Assembly (NCBI RefSeq): GCF_004959855.1
Contig: NZ_SPNT01000015.1
Coordinates: forward strand, 1 to 54,531
Reading direction: 5' to 3'
Length of the DNA stretch: 54,531 nucleotides
DNA from: Nitratireductor sp. XY-223
GTDB lineage: Bacteria; Pseudomonadota; Alphaproteobacteria; Rhizobiales; Rhizobiaceae
Position numbers and translations under genes: made by a program. The notes beneath the pieces were generated by a model that had not been told where the DNA came from, searched no databases, and was given only the letters and a program-made list of their open reading frames with translations. This document shows, piece by piece, positions 46,330 through 54,531 of the stretch (position 1 is its first letter; every line of letters begins with the position of its first letter).

Positions 46330-46616
46330 CAAAGGAGAACCGCGCCATGCCCATTCAAACCCGCATTCCCGGCTTCGAAGTGCCGCTGCACAGATCGCTC
46401 ACCGAGCCGATCCTGCTGGCAGGTGCGCCGCGCACAATCACGATCATCAACGGAACGATCGCCGCCTCGGTCGGCCTTGGTCTCAGACTCTGGCTTGCCG
46501 GGCTTGCTCTGTGGTTCGTCGCGCACATGGCGGCTATCTGGGCAACCCGCAAGGATCCCGCCTTCATGGATGTGCTCGCAAGGCACATGCGCCACCGATC
46601 TCATTTAGGCATGTGA
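46326..46616 (+). CDS. trbD: TrbD conjugal transfer protein (VirB3-like)
   Basis: Small inner-membrane protein of the transfer channel, with FEVPLHRSLTEPILLAGAPR followed by hydrophobic segments. The first ATG (46326) overlaps the trbC stop as ATGA; the ATG at 46347 has AAGGAG upstream and could be the true start. Confidence 0.9.
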   Translation: MTKENRAMPIQTRIPGFEVPLHRSLTEPILLAGAPRTITIINGTIAASVGLGLRLWLAGLALWFVAHMAAIWATRKDPAFMDVLARHMRHRSHLGM

Positions 46617-46625
46617 GGCTGATCG

Positions 46626-49154
46626 ATGCTGAACCTGACGGAATACCGCAAGAAACCGGATCGCCTCGCCGACTACCTGCCCTGGGCTTGCCTGGTTGCG
46701 CCCGGTATCGTTCTCAATAAGGACGGATCCTTCCAGCGCACGATACGTTACCGGGGACCGGACCTTGAAAGCGCTACGGAATCGGAACTCATCAGCATCA
46801 CGGCCCGCATCAACAATGTGCTGCGCCGCTTCGGCTCCGGCTGGGCTCTGTTTTTTGAGGCAACACGCATTGAAGCGACCGCCTATCCGGAAAGCAACTT
46901 TCCAGATGCCGCCTCATGGCTGGTCGACCAGGAGCGAAAGGAGACGCTTCAGGCAGAAGGCTCACATTTCGAGAGCCGCTTCTACCTGACATTCCTGTTC
47001 CTACCGCCACCAGACGCAACAGGCAGAAGCGAGAACCTGCTGTTCGAAAAGACAGACGACAAACGTTCAGGCCCCAACTACCAGGATCATCTCGACGCCT
47101 TCATCGTCGAAACCGACCGCGCGATCGATCTGCTGACGACCTTGCTGCCTAAAGCCCACACACTCGATGACGACCAAACCCTGACTTACCTGCATGATAC
47201 GATCTCGACCGATCAGCATCAGGTGCGCACGCCGGAAACCCCTGCCTATCTCGATGCCATCCTGCCCGATGCGCCGCTGACAGGCGGGCTCGATCCTGTG
47301 CTTGGCGAAGAGCACCTGCGTTGTTTGACGATTACAGGCTTTCCGGGCAGCACGGTGCCGGGCCTTCTCGACGAACTCAACGATCTCGGCTTTGCCTATC
47401 GCTGGGTCACGCGCTTCATTGCACTCGACAAGCAGGAAGCGATGAAGCTGCTCACACGCCTGCGCCGTCAATGGTTTTCCAAACGCAAATCGGTCGCTGC
47501 AATCCTGCGCGAGGTCATGTTCAACCAGGAAAGCGTTTTGCTCGATAGCGACGCGGGCAACAAGACCGCGGATGCGGACGAGGCGCTGCAGGAGCTTGGC
47601 GCGGATGATGTCAGTTTCGGCTATGTGACCGCCACCATCGTGGTTCAGCACGCCGATCCCATTGTTGCCGATGCGATGCTGCGCAATGTTGAGCGGGTCA
47701 TCAACGGCAAGGGCTTTGTCTCGATCTGGGAGCGGCTCAATGCCGTCGAAGCCTGGCTCGGCGCCCTGCCTGGCAATCCTTACGCAAATGTCCGCCAACC
47801 AGTTCTCCATACGCTGAACCTTGCGCACATGATGCCTGTTTCGGCGGTTTGGGCAGGTCCCCTCAAAAACCGGCACCTCGATGCCCCTGCTCTGCTTACC
47901 GCCAGGACACGCGGTTCGACGCCGTTCCGGCTTGATCTTCATGTCGGCGATGTCGGCCACAGCCTTATCGTTGGCCCGACAGGCGCCGGCAAATCCGTTC
48001 TGCTTTCGCTTCTTGCGCTTCAGTTCCGCCGCTACTCCGGATCGCAGGTCTTCGTCTTCGACAAAGGAAAGTCGGCACGCGCCGCGGTGCTTGCCATGGG
48101 CGGCTCATGCTTTGACCTGGCGCTTGACGGCGGCCTTTCATTCCAGCCGCTGGCGGAGATCCACAAGGGTGCGGAGCAGTCTTTTGCCCTTTCCTGGATC
48201 TGCGGCCTGCTCGCCAATGAAGGCGTAGAGATCGCACCGGAAACAAAAGACGCCGTTTGGCAGGCTCTCCTGGCACTCGCCTCAGCGCCGGCCGAAGAGC
48301 GCACGCTCACAGGATTTGCAACGCTGTTGCAGTCGAACCGACTGCGTCAGGCGTTGGTTCCCTACACACTCGAGGGCGCGTTTGGGCGCTTGCTCGATGC
48401 GGCGAAAGACGACCTCACAATATCCGACGTACAGCACTTCGAGATGGAGGAGCTATTGCATCACAAGCAGTTGGTGCTGCCGGTTCTGACGTACCTCTTC
48501 CATCGGCTTGAAGCCCGTTTCGATGGTCGCCCCGCCCTGCTTGTACTCGATGAAGCCTGGGTGTTCCTCGACGATCCGCTTTTTGCCGCACGCATCCGGG
48601 AATGGCTGAAGACCCTGCGCAAGAAGAATGTCAGCGTTGTTTTCGCCACCCAATCATTGGCCGATATCGAGAATTCCTCGATCGCACCGGCGCTGATCGA
48701 AAGCTGCCCGAGCCGCGTTTTTCTTCCTAATGACCGGGCGCTGGAACCACAGACACAATCGGTCTATCAGCGCTTTGGCCTCAACTCCCGGCAGATCGAG
48801 CTGATCGCCCGGGCCGTGCCCAAGCGCGACTATTACTACCAGTCCCAAAGAGGCAACCGGCTGTTCGAACTCGGACTCGGTCCGATTGGCCTTGCCTTCT
48901 GCGCCACCTCATCCGCGGCCGACCAGAAACAGATCGATGCGATCCACCACGAGCATGGAAACCGCCAGTCATTCGCTGACGCCTGGCTACGCGCAAAGGG
49001 CCTCGACTGGGCAGCCGACCTGCTCACCGGGTTTGCCCATGAACACGAAACCCTGACCGACCCGCAGGATCAGGCGCAGACCACCGCAGACATGATCGAC
49101 AGCCCGCAGCAGCCAATCACCCCCAACGACAGTTCGAAAGGAGTCCCACAATGA
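46626..49154 (+). CDS. trbE: TrbE conjugal transfer ATPase (VirB4-like)
   Basis: Largest ATPase of the mating apparatus. The N-terminal CagE/TrbE region contains LADYLPWACLVAPGIVLNKDGSF-type sequence; the motor domain has Walker A VGPTGAGKSVLLSLL near residue 450 and Walker B LLVLDEAWVFLDDP near residue 640, followed by VVFATQSLADIENS. Length of 842 residues is normal. Confidence 0.95.
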   Translation: MLNLTEYRKKPDRLADYLPWACLVAPGIVLNKDGSFQRTIRYRGPDLESATESELISITARINNVLRRFGSGWALFFEATRIEATAYPESNFPDAASWLVDQERKETLQAEGSHFESRFYLTFLFLPPPDATGRSENLLFEKTDDKRSGPNYQDHLDAFIVETDRAIDLLTTLLPKAHTLDDDQTLTYLHDTISTDQHQVRTPETPAYLDAILPDAPLTGGLDPVLGEEHLRCLTITGFPGSTVPGLLDELNDLGFAYRWVTRFIALDKQEAMKLLTRLRRQWFSKRKSVAAILREVMFNQESVLLDSDAGNKTADADEALQELGADDVSFGYVTATIVVQHADPIVADAMLRNVERVINGKGFVSIWERLNAVEAWLGALPGNPYANVRQPVLHTLNLAHMMPVSAVWAGPLKNRHLDAPALLTARTRGSTPFRLDLHVGDVGHSLIVGPTGAGKSVLLSLLALQFRRYSGSQVFVFDKGKSARAAVLAMGGSCFDLALDGGLSFQPLAEIHKGAEQSFALSWICGLLANEGVEIAPETKDAVWQALLALASAPAEERTLTGFATLLQSNRLRQALVPYTLEGAFGRLLDAAKDDLTISDVQHFEMEELLHHKQLVLPVLTYLFHRLEARFDGRPALLVLDEAWVFLDDPLFAARIREWLKTLRKKNVSVVFATQSLADIENSSIAPALIESCPSRVFLPNDRALEPQTQSVYQRFGLNSRQIELIARAVPKRDYYYQSQRGNRLFELGLGPIGLAFCATSSAADQKQIDAIHHEHGNRQSFADAWLRAKGLDWAADLLTGFAHEHETLTDPQDQAQTTADMIDSPQQPITPNDSSKGVPQ

Positions 49155-49885
49155 GGACCAGCAAATCCGCCTTGAAACATGCATCAGCCGTCGCCGCCAT
49201 TTGCACCGGGCTCATCCTGGCAAATCCGGTACGGCCGCCCGCGGCCTGGACCGTGTTCGATCCCTGGAACTACCACCAGAACATCATGACAGCCTCGCAG
49301 ACGCTGACAGAAATCAACCAGCAAATCGAGCAGTTGCGCAATGAGGCGCAGATGCTCCTCAACATGGATTTGGATCTGACGCAGCTGACTGAGACGATCG
49401 CACCGGACCTCGCCGCCACCCTTTCCGAAATCAACACCTTGATGGATCAGGCGAACGCAATCGCCATGACGGTTCAGGAAACAGATGCGGCAATTCAGGA
49501 ACTCTTTCCGGACACCTTCGAGGCATCGCTCTCCACCGATGATATGCTGCAGAACGCCAGGGAACGATGGGAAGAAGCGCTTGCCGCATATAAACGCTCC
49601 GCCAACCTGCAGGCTCAGATCAGTCAGAATGCGGAAGCCGATGGTGACCTGCTCAACACTCTGCTTTCCCGCTCGCGCGCGTCAGTCGGAAACCTGCAAG
49701 CGACACAGGCCGGCAACGAACTGACGGGGCTTGCAGTCAAACAATCGCTGCAACTGCAGCAGCTGATTGCAGCCGACGCTCGCGCCGCAACGGTCGACCG
49801 GGCAAGCACGCTGGCGGCCGAGGAAGAGGCCCGGACCCGGTTCAGGAGTTTCCTGGGGGAGAGCGACGCGTATTCGCCGGACTGA
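49151..49885 (+). CDS. trbJ: TrbJ conjugal transfer protein (VirB5-like)
   Basis: Secreted minor pilus component with an N-terminal signal region ending near ANPVRPPAAW, then VFDPWNYHQNIMTA and LTEINQQIEQLRNEAQML of the family and long helical sequence. It overlaps trbE by 4 bp. Confidence 0.92.
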   Translation: MRTSKSALKHASAVAAICTGLILANPVRPPAAWTVFDPWNYHQNIMTASQTLTEINQQIEQLRNEAQMLLNMDLDLTQLTETIAPDLAATLSEINTLMDQANAIAMTVQETDAAIQELFPDTFEASLSTDDMLQNARERWEEALAAYKRSANLQAQISQNAEADGDLLNTLLSRSRASVGNLQATQAGNELTGLAVKQSLQLQQLIAADARAATVDRASTLAAEEEARTRFRSFLGESDAYSPD

Positions 49886-49902
49886 TCTGCCCCATCGCTG
49901 AG

Positions 49903-49923
49903 CCGCCTGACTGAAGCAGGCGG
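49903..49923. other. Hairpin between trbJ and trbL
   Basis: CCGCCTG / CAGGCGG with a 7-nt loop lies in the 118-bp gap where many trb clusters carry trbK. No open frame for TrbK is visible and no T-run follows. It may mark mRNA processing inside the operon. Confidence 0.35.
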
Positions 49924-50003
49924 TCAGCTTTCGAAACAACTCCGACACATGCGCACGGAAGCCACCTCTTCCGTGAACGGGAAAGGCTTGCCTGGAGAGC
50001 CCC

Positions 50004-51296
50004 ATGGACGATCTCAACGTCATCGACCGGTTCACTGAGACATTCGTCACCTACATCGAATCCGGCTTCGGGCTGCTTTCCGGCGACGTTGCCTTCCTGG
50101 TCTCGATACTGGTTGCGATCGATATCGTGCTTGCCGGCCTTTTCTGGGCGTTGATGGGCGATGACAATATTGCCGCGCAGCTCATCCGGAAGGTGCTCTA
50201 TGTCGGCTTCTTTGCGCTGCTCATAAACAACTTCCAGTCGCTTGCCGGCATTGTCTTCGACTCCTTTGCCGGCCTTGGCCTGAAAGCCGGCAATGCTCCC
50301 TTTGGTGCCGATCAGCTCATGCGGCCGGGATTTGTTGCTGCCACCGGTTTTACCGCTGCCTGGCCGATGCTGGAAGCAGCGGGTGAACTCATCGGTTTTA
50401 CCACCTTCTTCAACAATGTGGTGACGATTGTCGTGCTGCTGATTGCCTGGCTGATCGTGCTCCTCGCCTTCTTCGTCCTTTCTGTCCAGCTCTTCATCAC
50501 CATCATCGAGTTCAAGCTGACAACCCTTGCCGGCTTCGTTCTCATACCCTTTGCCCTCTTCGGCAAGACAGCGTTCCTGGCAGAGCGCATCCTCGGCAAC
50601 GTCATCACCTCCGGCATCAAGCTGATGGTGCTTGCCATCGTGCTCGGGATCGGATCGTCCATCTTCAGCGAGATCGCGACACCGCCCTCGGGCGACGTGG
50701 ATTTGGCACACGCCGCATCCGTCATCCTTGCCGCCATCGCCGTCTTCGGGCTTGCCCTCTTTGTCCCAGGCATTGCGGCTGGCCTCGTTTCCGGCGCACC
50801 GCAATTGGGTGCAGGCGCTGCGGCCGGGACAGCCGCGGGACTGGTCGGTACCGGCGTTGTCGGAGGCATGGCGGCATCCGGCGCGCTTCGTGGCGCAGGA
50901 CATTTTTCGGGTGGTGGCGTCAAGGCAGCCGCCAACATGGCCGGACGCACCAGCGCAGGCCTTCAAAGCAGCGGTGCGGCTGGCGCAATGAAGGCCACGG
51001 TCGGCGCGCCGCTGAAAAACACGGCCTCAGCTGCGGCAGCACCGGTTACGGATTCTTACCGGCAGGGACAGGCATCCGGCTTTCGGGCGAACCAATCCTC
51101 TTCAGCGTCACCCTCAGGCGGCCGTGGCGCAGGCGTCGTAGGACCGCCCTCTGGCAGCACCGGAGCACCAGGCTGGGCCAGGAAGATGCACCGGCGTCAG
51201 CGCTTGCGCGAAGCCAGTCAGTCGGCAGCGCATTCCCTGCGCGAGGGCGACCGCGGCGCCCATGGCGACGGCCCCAAACTCGATCCGGACAAGTGA
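50004..51296 (+). CDS. trbL: TrbL conjugal transfer channel protein (VirB6-like)
   Basis: Polytopic inner-membrane channel component with five or more membrane helices in the first 250 residues and an alanine/glycine-rich C-terminal tail (GAAAGTAAGLVGTG and onward), as usual for TrbL. It follows trbJ after a hairpin-bearing gap. Confidence 0.93.
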   Translation: MDDLNVIDRFTETFVTYIESGFGLLSGDVAFLVSILVAIDIVLAGLFWALMGDDNIAAQLIRKVLYVGFFALLINNFQSLAGIVFDSFAGLGLKAGNAPFGADQLMRPGFVAATGFTAAWPMLEAAGELIGFTTFFNNVVTIVVLLIAWLIVLLAFFVLSVQLFITIIEFKLTTLAGFVLIPFALFGKTAFLAERILGNVITSGIKLMVLAIVLGIGSSIFSEIATPPSGDVDLAHAASVILAAIAVFGLALFVPGIAAGLVSGAPQLGAGAAAGTAAGLVGTGVVGGMAASGALRGAGHFSGGGVKAAANMAGRTSAGLQSSGAAGAMKATVGAPLKNTASAAAAPVTDSYRQGQASGFRANQSSSASPSGGRGAGVVGPPSGSTGAPGWARKMHRRQRLREASQSAAHSLREGDRGAHGDGPKLDPDK

Positions 51297-51303
51297 GGTT
51301 TCC

Positions 51304-52047
51304 ATGATCTTCAAACGATCCCGCACGGCCTATGGCGATACGCCCATCCCGGAAACGCCCTATCAGAAGGCCGCTCAGGTCTGGGACACAAGAATGGGCG
51401 ACGCGCTGGTGCGTGCACGAAACTGGCGGCTCATGGCCTTCGGATGCCTGTCGCTGGCGCTCAGCCTTTCAGGCGGCATGATCTGGCTCGCCGCACAAAC
51501 GCGGATCGTCCCCTATGTGATCGAACTCGAAACCGATGGTTCGGCAAGGGCAACAAAAGCAGCAGCAGCAGACTACGATCCAACCGACGCGCAGATCGCC
51601 TTCCATCTGGCGGCCTTCATTGAAAACATCCGTTCCCTGCCCGCCGATCCCATCGTGGTGCGTAAGAACTGGCTGAGAGCTTACGATTACACCACTGCCC
51701 GCGCAGCCAATACGCTGAACGAACACGCACGCGATGCTGATCCCTTCGCGCGCGTCGGCGAGCGCACTGTATCAGTGGAAGTCACCAGTGTCGTTCGCGC
51801 CTCAGCCAGCAGTTTCCAGATGCGCTGGCTGGAACGCATTTACGTCAATGGATCGCTCAGCCGAACCGACCGGTGGACCGGTGTTTTTGCGGTTGTGATC
51901 GAACAGCCGCGCGATATCGAGACCCTGCGCAAGAATCCGCTCGGCATCTATGTGCACGACATCAACTGGTCGCGCGATCTGAAGACAGGATCGCCTTCCA
52001 ATCCCTCCGACCGATCCCATCAACCCTCCCCCGGAGATAATCCATGA
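51304..52047 (+). CDS. trbF: TrbF conjugal transfer protein (VirB8-like)
   Basis: Bitopic inner-membrane protein with the family start PIPETPYQKAAQVWDTRMG, one membrane segment (LMAFGCLSLALSLSGGMIW) and a periplasmic NTF2-like domain. The ATG at 51304 is 8 bp after trbL. It overlaps trbG by 4 bp. Confidence 0.93.
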   Translation: MIFKRSRTAYGDTPIPETPYQKAAQVWDTRMGDALVRARNWRLMAFGCLSLALSLSGGMIWLAAQTRIVPYVIELETDGSARATKAAAADYDPTDAQIAFHLAAFIENIRSLPADPIVVRKNWLRAYDYTTARAANTLNEHARDADPFARVGERTVSVEVTSVVRASASSFQMRWLERIYVNGSLSRTDRWTGVFAVVIEQPRDIETLRKNPLGIYVHDINWSRDLKTGSPSNPSDRSHQPSPGDNP

Positions 52048-53099
52048 GATCTACCGCCCTGAGATCGGGTGCGCGATTGCTCGCGCTTGCCCTGCCGCTT
52101 CACCTTGCCGCCTGCGCTGCGAAGCCGGACATTCCGGAAATACGATACGACAATCTCGCCTTCGACACGGCCGTGCGCCAGCAGGAACCCGGTAAGCCGG
52201 TCAGACTGGTGGAATTGCCGAAACCGCTTCCCCTGCCCGGCCAGTTGAAGCCGCCTCCCGGGGGCGGCAGGGCAAAGGAGAAAAAGGGCGATCTGCCGCC
52301 GGAACAACTGGTGACCGAGGCCAACAAGATCGCCAAGTTCGAGCCGACGCAGGACGGTTATGTCAACGCCATACAGAATTACCCCTTTGTGGAAGGCGCG
52401 CTCTATCAGCTCTATGCGGCGGTCAACCAGGTCTCGGACATCGCCCTCGAACCCGGCGAGGAGCTGATCTCGGTTTCGAGCGGCGATACGGTGCGCTGGG
52501 TGGTGGGCGATACCCGTTCTGGTGCAAGGACAACCAAGGGCGGCCGGCAAGAACAGGTTCATGTCCTCGTCAAGCCGATCGCGCCGGATCTCCAGACCAA
52601 TCTGGTGATTGCCACAGATCGGCGCACCTATCACCTGGAAATGCACTCGACGGACGCGACCTATATGGCGTCGGTCTCATGGACTTATCCCTATTCCGAT
52701 CTCCTTGCCCTGAAACAAATGAACACCAAGGCGACTGCAACGACGCGCAACACCATCAGCTCCGGTTTGAACCTGGACCGGATCAGGTTCCGCTACCGCA
52801 TCGAAGGCAAAGCGCCTTGGAAGCCTGTCCGCGCCTTCGATGACGGCCAAAAGGTCTATATCCAGTTCCCCTCCGGCCCGCGTCAGGGCGAGGCGCCGCC
52901 CCTCTTCGTGATTGCCGCCGACGGACAACTGGCACTGGTCAATTACCGGGTGCGGGACAATTACTACATCGTCGACCGGCTCTTTGCGGTTGCCGAGCTG
53001 CGCCTTGGAAAGAAGCCGCAAAGAATTGTGCGCATCGTTCGAACCGATACCAAACGCCGGGCAGCGCCGGACAAACGCGAGCTCTTCCATGACCGATAG
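52044..53099 (+). CDS. trbG: TrbG conjugal transfer lipoprotein (VirB9-like)
   Basis: Outer-membrane-complex protein with a lipoprotein-type leader (LLALALPLHLAACAAKP) and the VirB9 domain, including FVEGALYQLYAAVNQVSDI, EPGEELISVSSGDTVRW and, later, YFRYRIEG-like sequence. It ends 11 bp inside trbI. Confidence 0.93.
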   Translation: MRSTALRSGARLLALALPLHLAACAAKPDIPEIRYDNLAFDTAVRQQEPGKPVRLVELPKPLPLPGQLKPPPGGGRAKEKKGDLPPEQLVTEANKIAKFEPTQDGYVNAIQNYPFVEGALYQLYAAVNQVSDIALEPGEELISVSSGDTVRWVVGDTRSGARTTKGGRQEQVHVLVKPIAPDLQTNLVIATDRRTYHLEMHSTDATYMASVSWTYPYSDLLALKQMNTKATATTRNTISSGLNLDRIRFRYRIEGKAPWKPVRAFDDGQKVYIQFPSGPRQGEAPPLFVIAADGQLALVNYRVRDNYYIVDRLFAVAELRLGKKPQRIVRIVRTDTKRRAAPDKRELFHDR

Positions 53100-54315
53100 G
53101 AAAGAGCCTCCCGAGAACTTCGAACTGCGCGCCAGGCCAAGACCAGTGACACGCATCAATCGGAACGTCCTGTTTGGCGGAGCGGCAGTCACCCTCGCCT
53201 TGATCGGTGGTGCTTTCCTGATTGCACTCGATCCGCCGAACTGGCGAACCGACAAAAGCCGAAAGGAGCTTTACCAGACCCGACATAAGGCACCGCCGGA
53301 CGGACTTGAAAAACTGCCCGAAACCTATGACCGCATTCCGAAGCTCGGCCCGCCCAATGCCGGCGACATTGGCAAAACCATCACTCGAGTCGAGCGTGAT
53401 CTCGGCATCAATCCACTTCCCGGTCGACCGCTACCGCCCTACCGGCCGGATCCGGAGGAGGAGTTCAGGCGCGCCGAGCGCATCAGGATGGCACGTCTTG
53501 CAGCGCAATCCGCTGGATCCGATCTGTTCTTTTCGCAGAGGAAGCAAACCTCTGACCTCGGAAACAACAGAAAGGCAGAGCCTGCATCGACCGCCAGGCC
53601 AAGTGTAAGCCCACATTCAGCGCTATCGACACTGCCCCAGGGCAACCGACCCACAGATCAGAACCAGCAAAAGGCAAAAAATGCGTTCCTTGAGGATGTG
53701 CCTGACGAAGACATCTACAACGCACACGCCATGCAGCAACCTTCCACACCCTATCAACTCATGGCGGGCACGATCATCGCGGCAAGCTTTGTCACAGGGC
53801 TGAACTCCGATCTTCCCGGCACGGTCATCGCCCAGGTCACGGAACACGTCTATGACACTGTCAGCGGCCAGCACCTACTCATCCCTCAGGGCTCACGTCT
53901 CATCGGCAAGTACGATAGCCAGGTCTCTATTGGACAGAACCGGGCGCTTGTCGTCTGGCAGCGCATCATCCGACCGGATGGCTCATCGATCGTAATCGAC
54001 AATCTGCCAGGAACCGATGAAGCCGGATATGCGGGTGTCACCGACCGGGTGAATCATCACACTGGCGCCCTTATCAAAGGCATCGCACTCTCCAGTGTTC
54101 TCGGAGTCGGCACCGAACTCACTTTCGGCGACAACGAAACCGATCTCGTCGAGGCGATCCGGGAAAGCACACAACAATCCGCAAATCGTGCTGGCCAGTC
54201 CCTCGTTCAACGCAGCATCGATATCCAGCCGACCATCACCGTGCGGCCCGGCTGGCCGCTTCGCATCATCGTACACAAGGATATCGTCCTGCGACCCATG
54301 AAGGAGAGCCATTAG
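53089..54315 (+). CDS. trbI: TrbI conjugal transfer protein (VirB10-like)
   Basis: Energy-transducing channel protein with an N-terminal membrane segment (VLFGGAAVTLALIGGAFLIAL), a proline-rich stretch and the C-terminal VirB10 domain (YQLMAGTIIAASFVTGLNS, LIPQGSRLIGKYDS, WQRIIRPDGSS and GWPLRIIVHKDIVL). The ATG at 53089 overlaps trbG; the longer open frame from 52912 only reads through trbG. Confidence 0.95.
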   Translation: MTDRKEPPENFELRARPRPVTRINRNVLFGGAAVTLALIGGAFLIALDPPNWRTDKSRKELYQTRHKAPPDGLEKLPETYDRIPKLGPPNAGDIGKTITRVERDLGINPLPGRPLPPYRPDPEEEFRRAERIRMARLAAQSAGSDLFFSQRKQTSDLGNNRKAEPASTARPSVSPHSALSTLPQGNRPTDQNQQKAKNAFLEDVPDEDIYNAHAMQQPSTPYQLMAGTIIAASFVTGLNSDLPGTVIAQVTEHVYDTVSGQHLLIPQGSRLIGKYDSQVSIGQNRALVVWQRIIRPDGSSIVIDNLPGTDEAGYAGVTDRVNHHTGALIKGIALSSVLGVGTELTFGDNETDLVEAIRESTQQSANRAGQSLVQRSIDIQPTITVRPGWPLRIIVHKDIVLRPMKESH

Positions 54316-54317
54316 AC

Positions 54318-54531
54318 ATGTCTCCACTCAAGCTCAAAAAACTTCCGAACCGGGAAACGGCCAAAATAACGTTCACCGCCAGTGCGGACCTGCAGCAGAT
54401 GCTTGAAGCATATGCCGCTTATCAAGACATGAGACATGTCTCATGGGACGGTATTCGACCTAAGTTATTGAAATGTTTTCGGGCGGCGCTGCGGCGCCTG
54501 TGTGAGACACTTTTTGCGAGTTTGGCCGCCG
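54318..54531 (+). CDS. DUF2274-like gene, start only, departs from family after about 34 residues
   Basis: Starts 3 bp after trbI with AAGGAG upstream. The first residues SPLKLKKLPNRETAKITFTA and LQQMLEAYAAY match the start of the DUF2274 proteins that commonly follow trbI. From about residue 35 (DMRHVSWDGI onward) the match stops, at the palindrome at 54428-54445. The frame stays open to the edge. Confidence 0.6.
   Translation, partial: MSPLKLKKLPNRETAKITFTASADLQQMLEAYAAYQDMRHVSWDGIRPKLLKCFRAALRRLCETLFASLAA
54428..54445. repeat. 18-bp perfect palindrome
   Basis: CATGAGACATGTCTCATG is fully self-complementary. TGAGACA occurs again near 54511 (TGTGAGACACTTTTT). It sits where the DUF2274-like frame departs from its family, so it may mark an insertion end such as a terminal inverted repeat, or be an operator. 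Confidence 0.5.

Overview
The window comes from an alphaproteobacterium, most likely of the Hyphomicrobiales (Rhizobiales). This rests on protein similarity remembered from that group: a PrtD/PrtE-type type I secretion pair with a serralysin, FkbM, GlxA and IclR proteins, and a RlxS/TraF/TrbB-I conjugation set of the symbiosis-island type. No database was searched. Coding DNA is GC-rich except for an AT-richer stretch around the integrase (about 14.3-16.8 kb).

Left part, 1-13.3 kb, looks like host chromosome. It holds a type I secretion locus (ABC exporter, HlyD-type adaptor, serralysin metalloprotease cut by the left edge), a ferric-reductase-like flavoprotein, an FkbM methyltransferase, a DCC-family thiol protein facing two membrane-associated genes, and a GlxA-type regulator divergent from a flavin monooxygenase and an alpha/beta hydrolase.

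At 14450-14495 lies the 3' half of a tRNA-Arg(ACG) gene on the minus strand, followed 180 bp later by a tyrosine integrase. I read this as one end of an integrative conjugative element (ICE) that fills the rest of the window. A second, decayed 34-bp copy of the same tRNA end at 13451-13484 brackets an isochorismatase-family gene, which suggests an earlier or tandem insertion at the same target.

ICE layout: integrase; a defence-like cargo block at 16.7-24.3 kb (HipBA, a Fic protein with a nuclease-like front module, a 5'-truncated PIN-domain gene, and an SMC-like ATPase carrying LexA/S24-type domains that is itself 5'-truncated and frameshifted); a graveyard of backbone fragments (DUF1403, ScpB-like) at 24.3-25.15 kb; then the transfer-control module on the minus strand (FseA-like DUF6499-DUF2285 activator, RdfS-type excisionase, TraF peptidase, RlxS relaxase), a DUF736 gene, ParB and the ArdC antirestriction protein.

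A second cargo block at 33.5-42.1 kb is a peptide-use operon (family 5 binding protein, DppB/C/D/F importer, M20 peptidase) divergent from two tandem IclR regulators. It is followed by traG, a CopG-like gene and trbBCDEJLFGI, running to a DUF2274-type gene that departs from its family pattern and leaves the window open. A 12-bp motif is shared between the importer/IclR control region and the traG upstream region, so the cargo regulators may also influence transfer genes.
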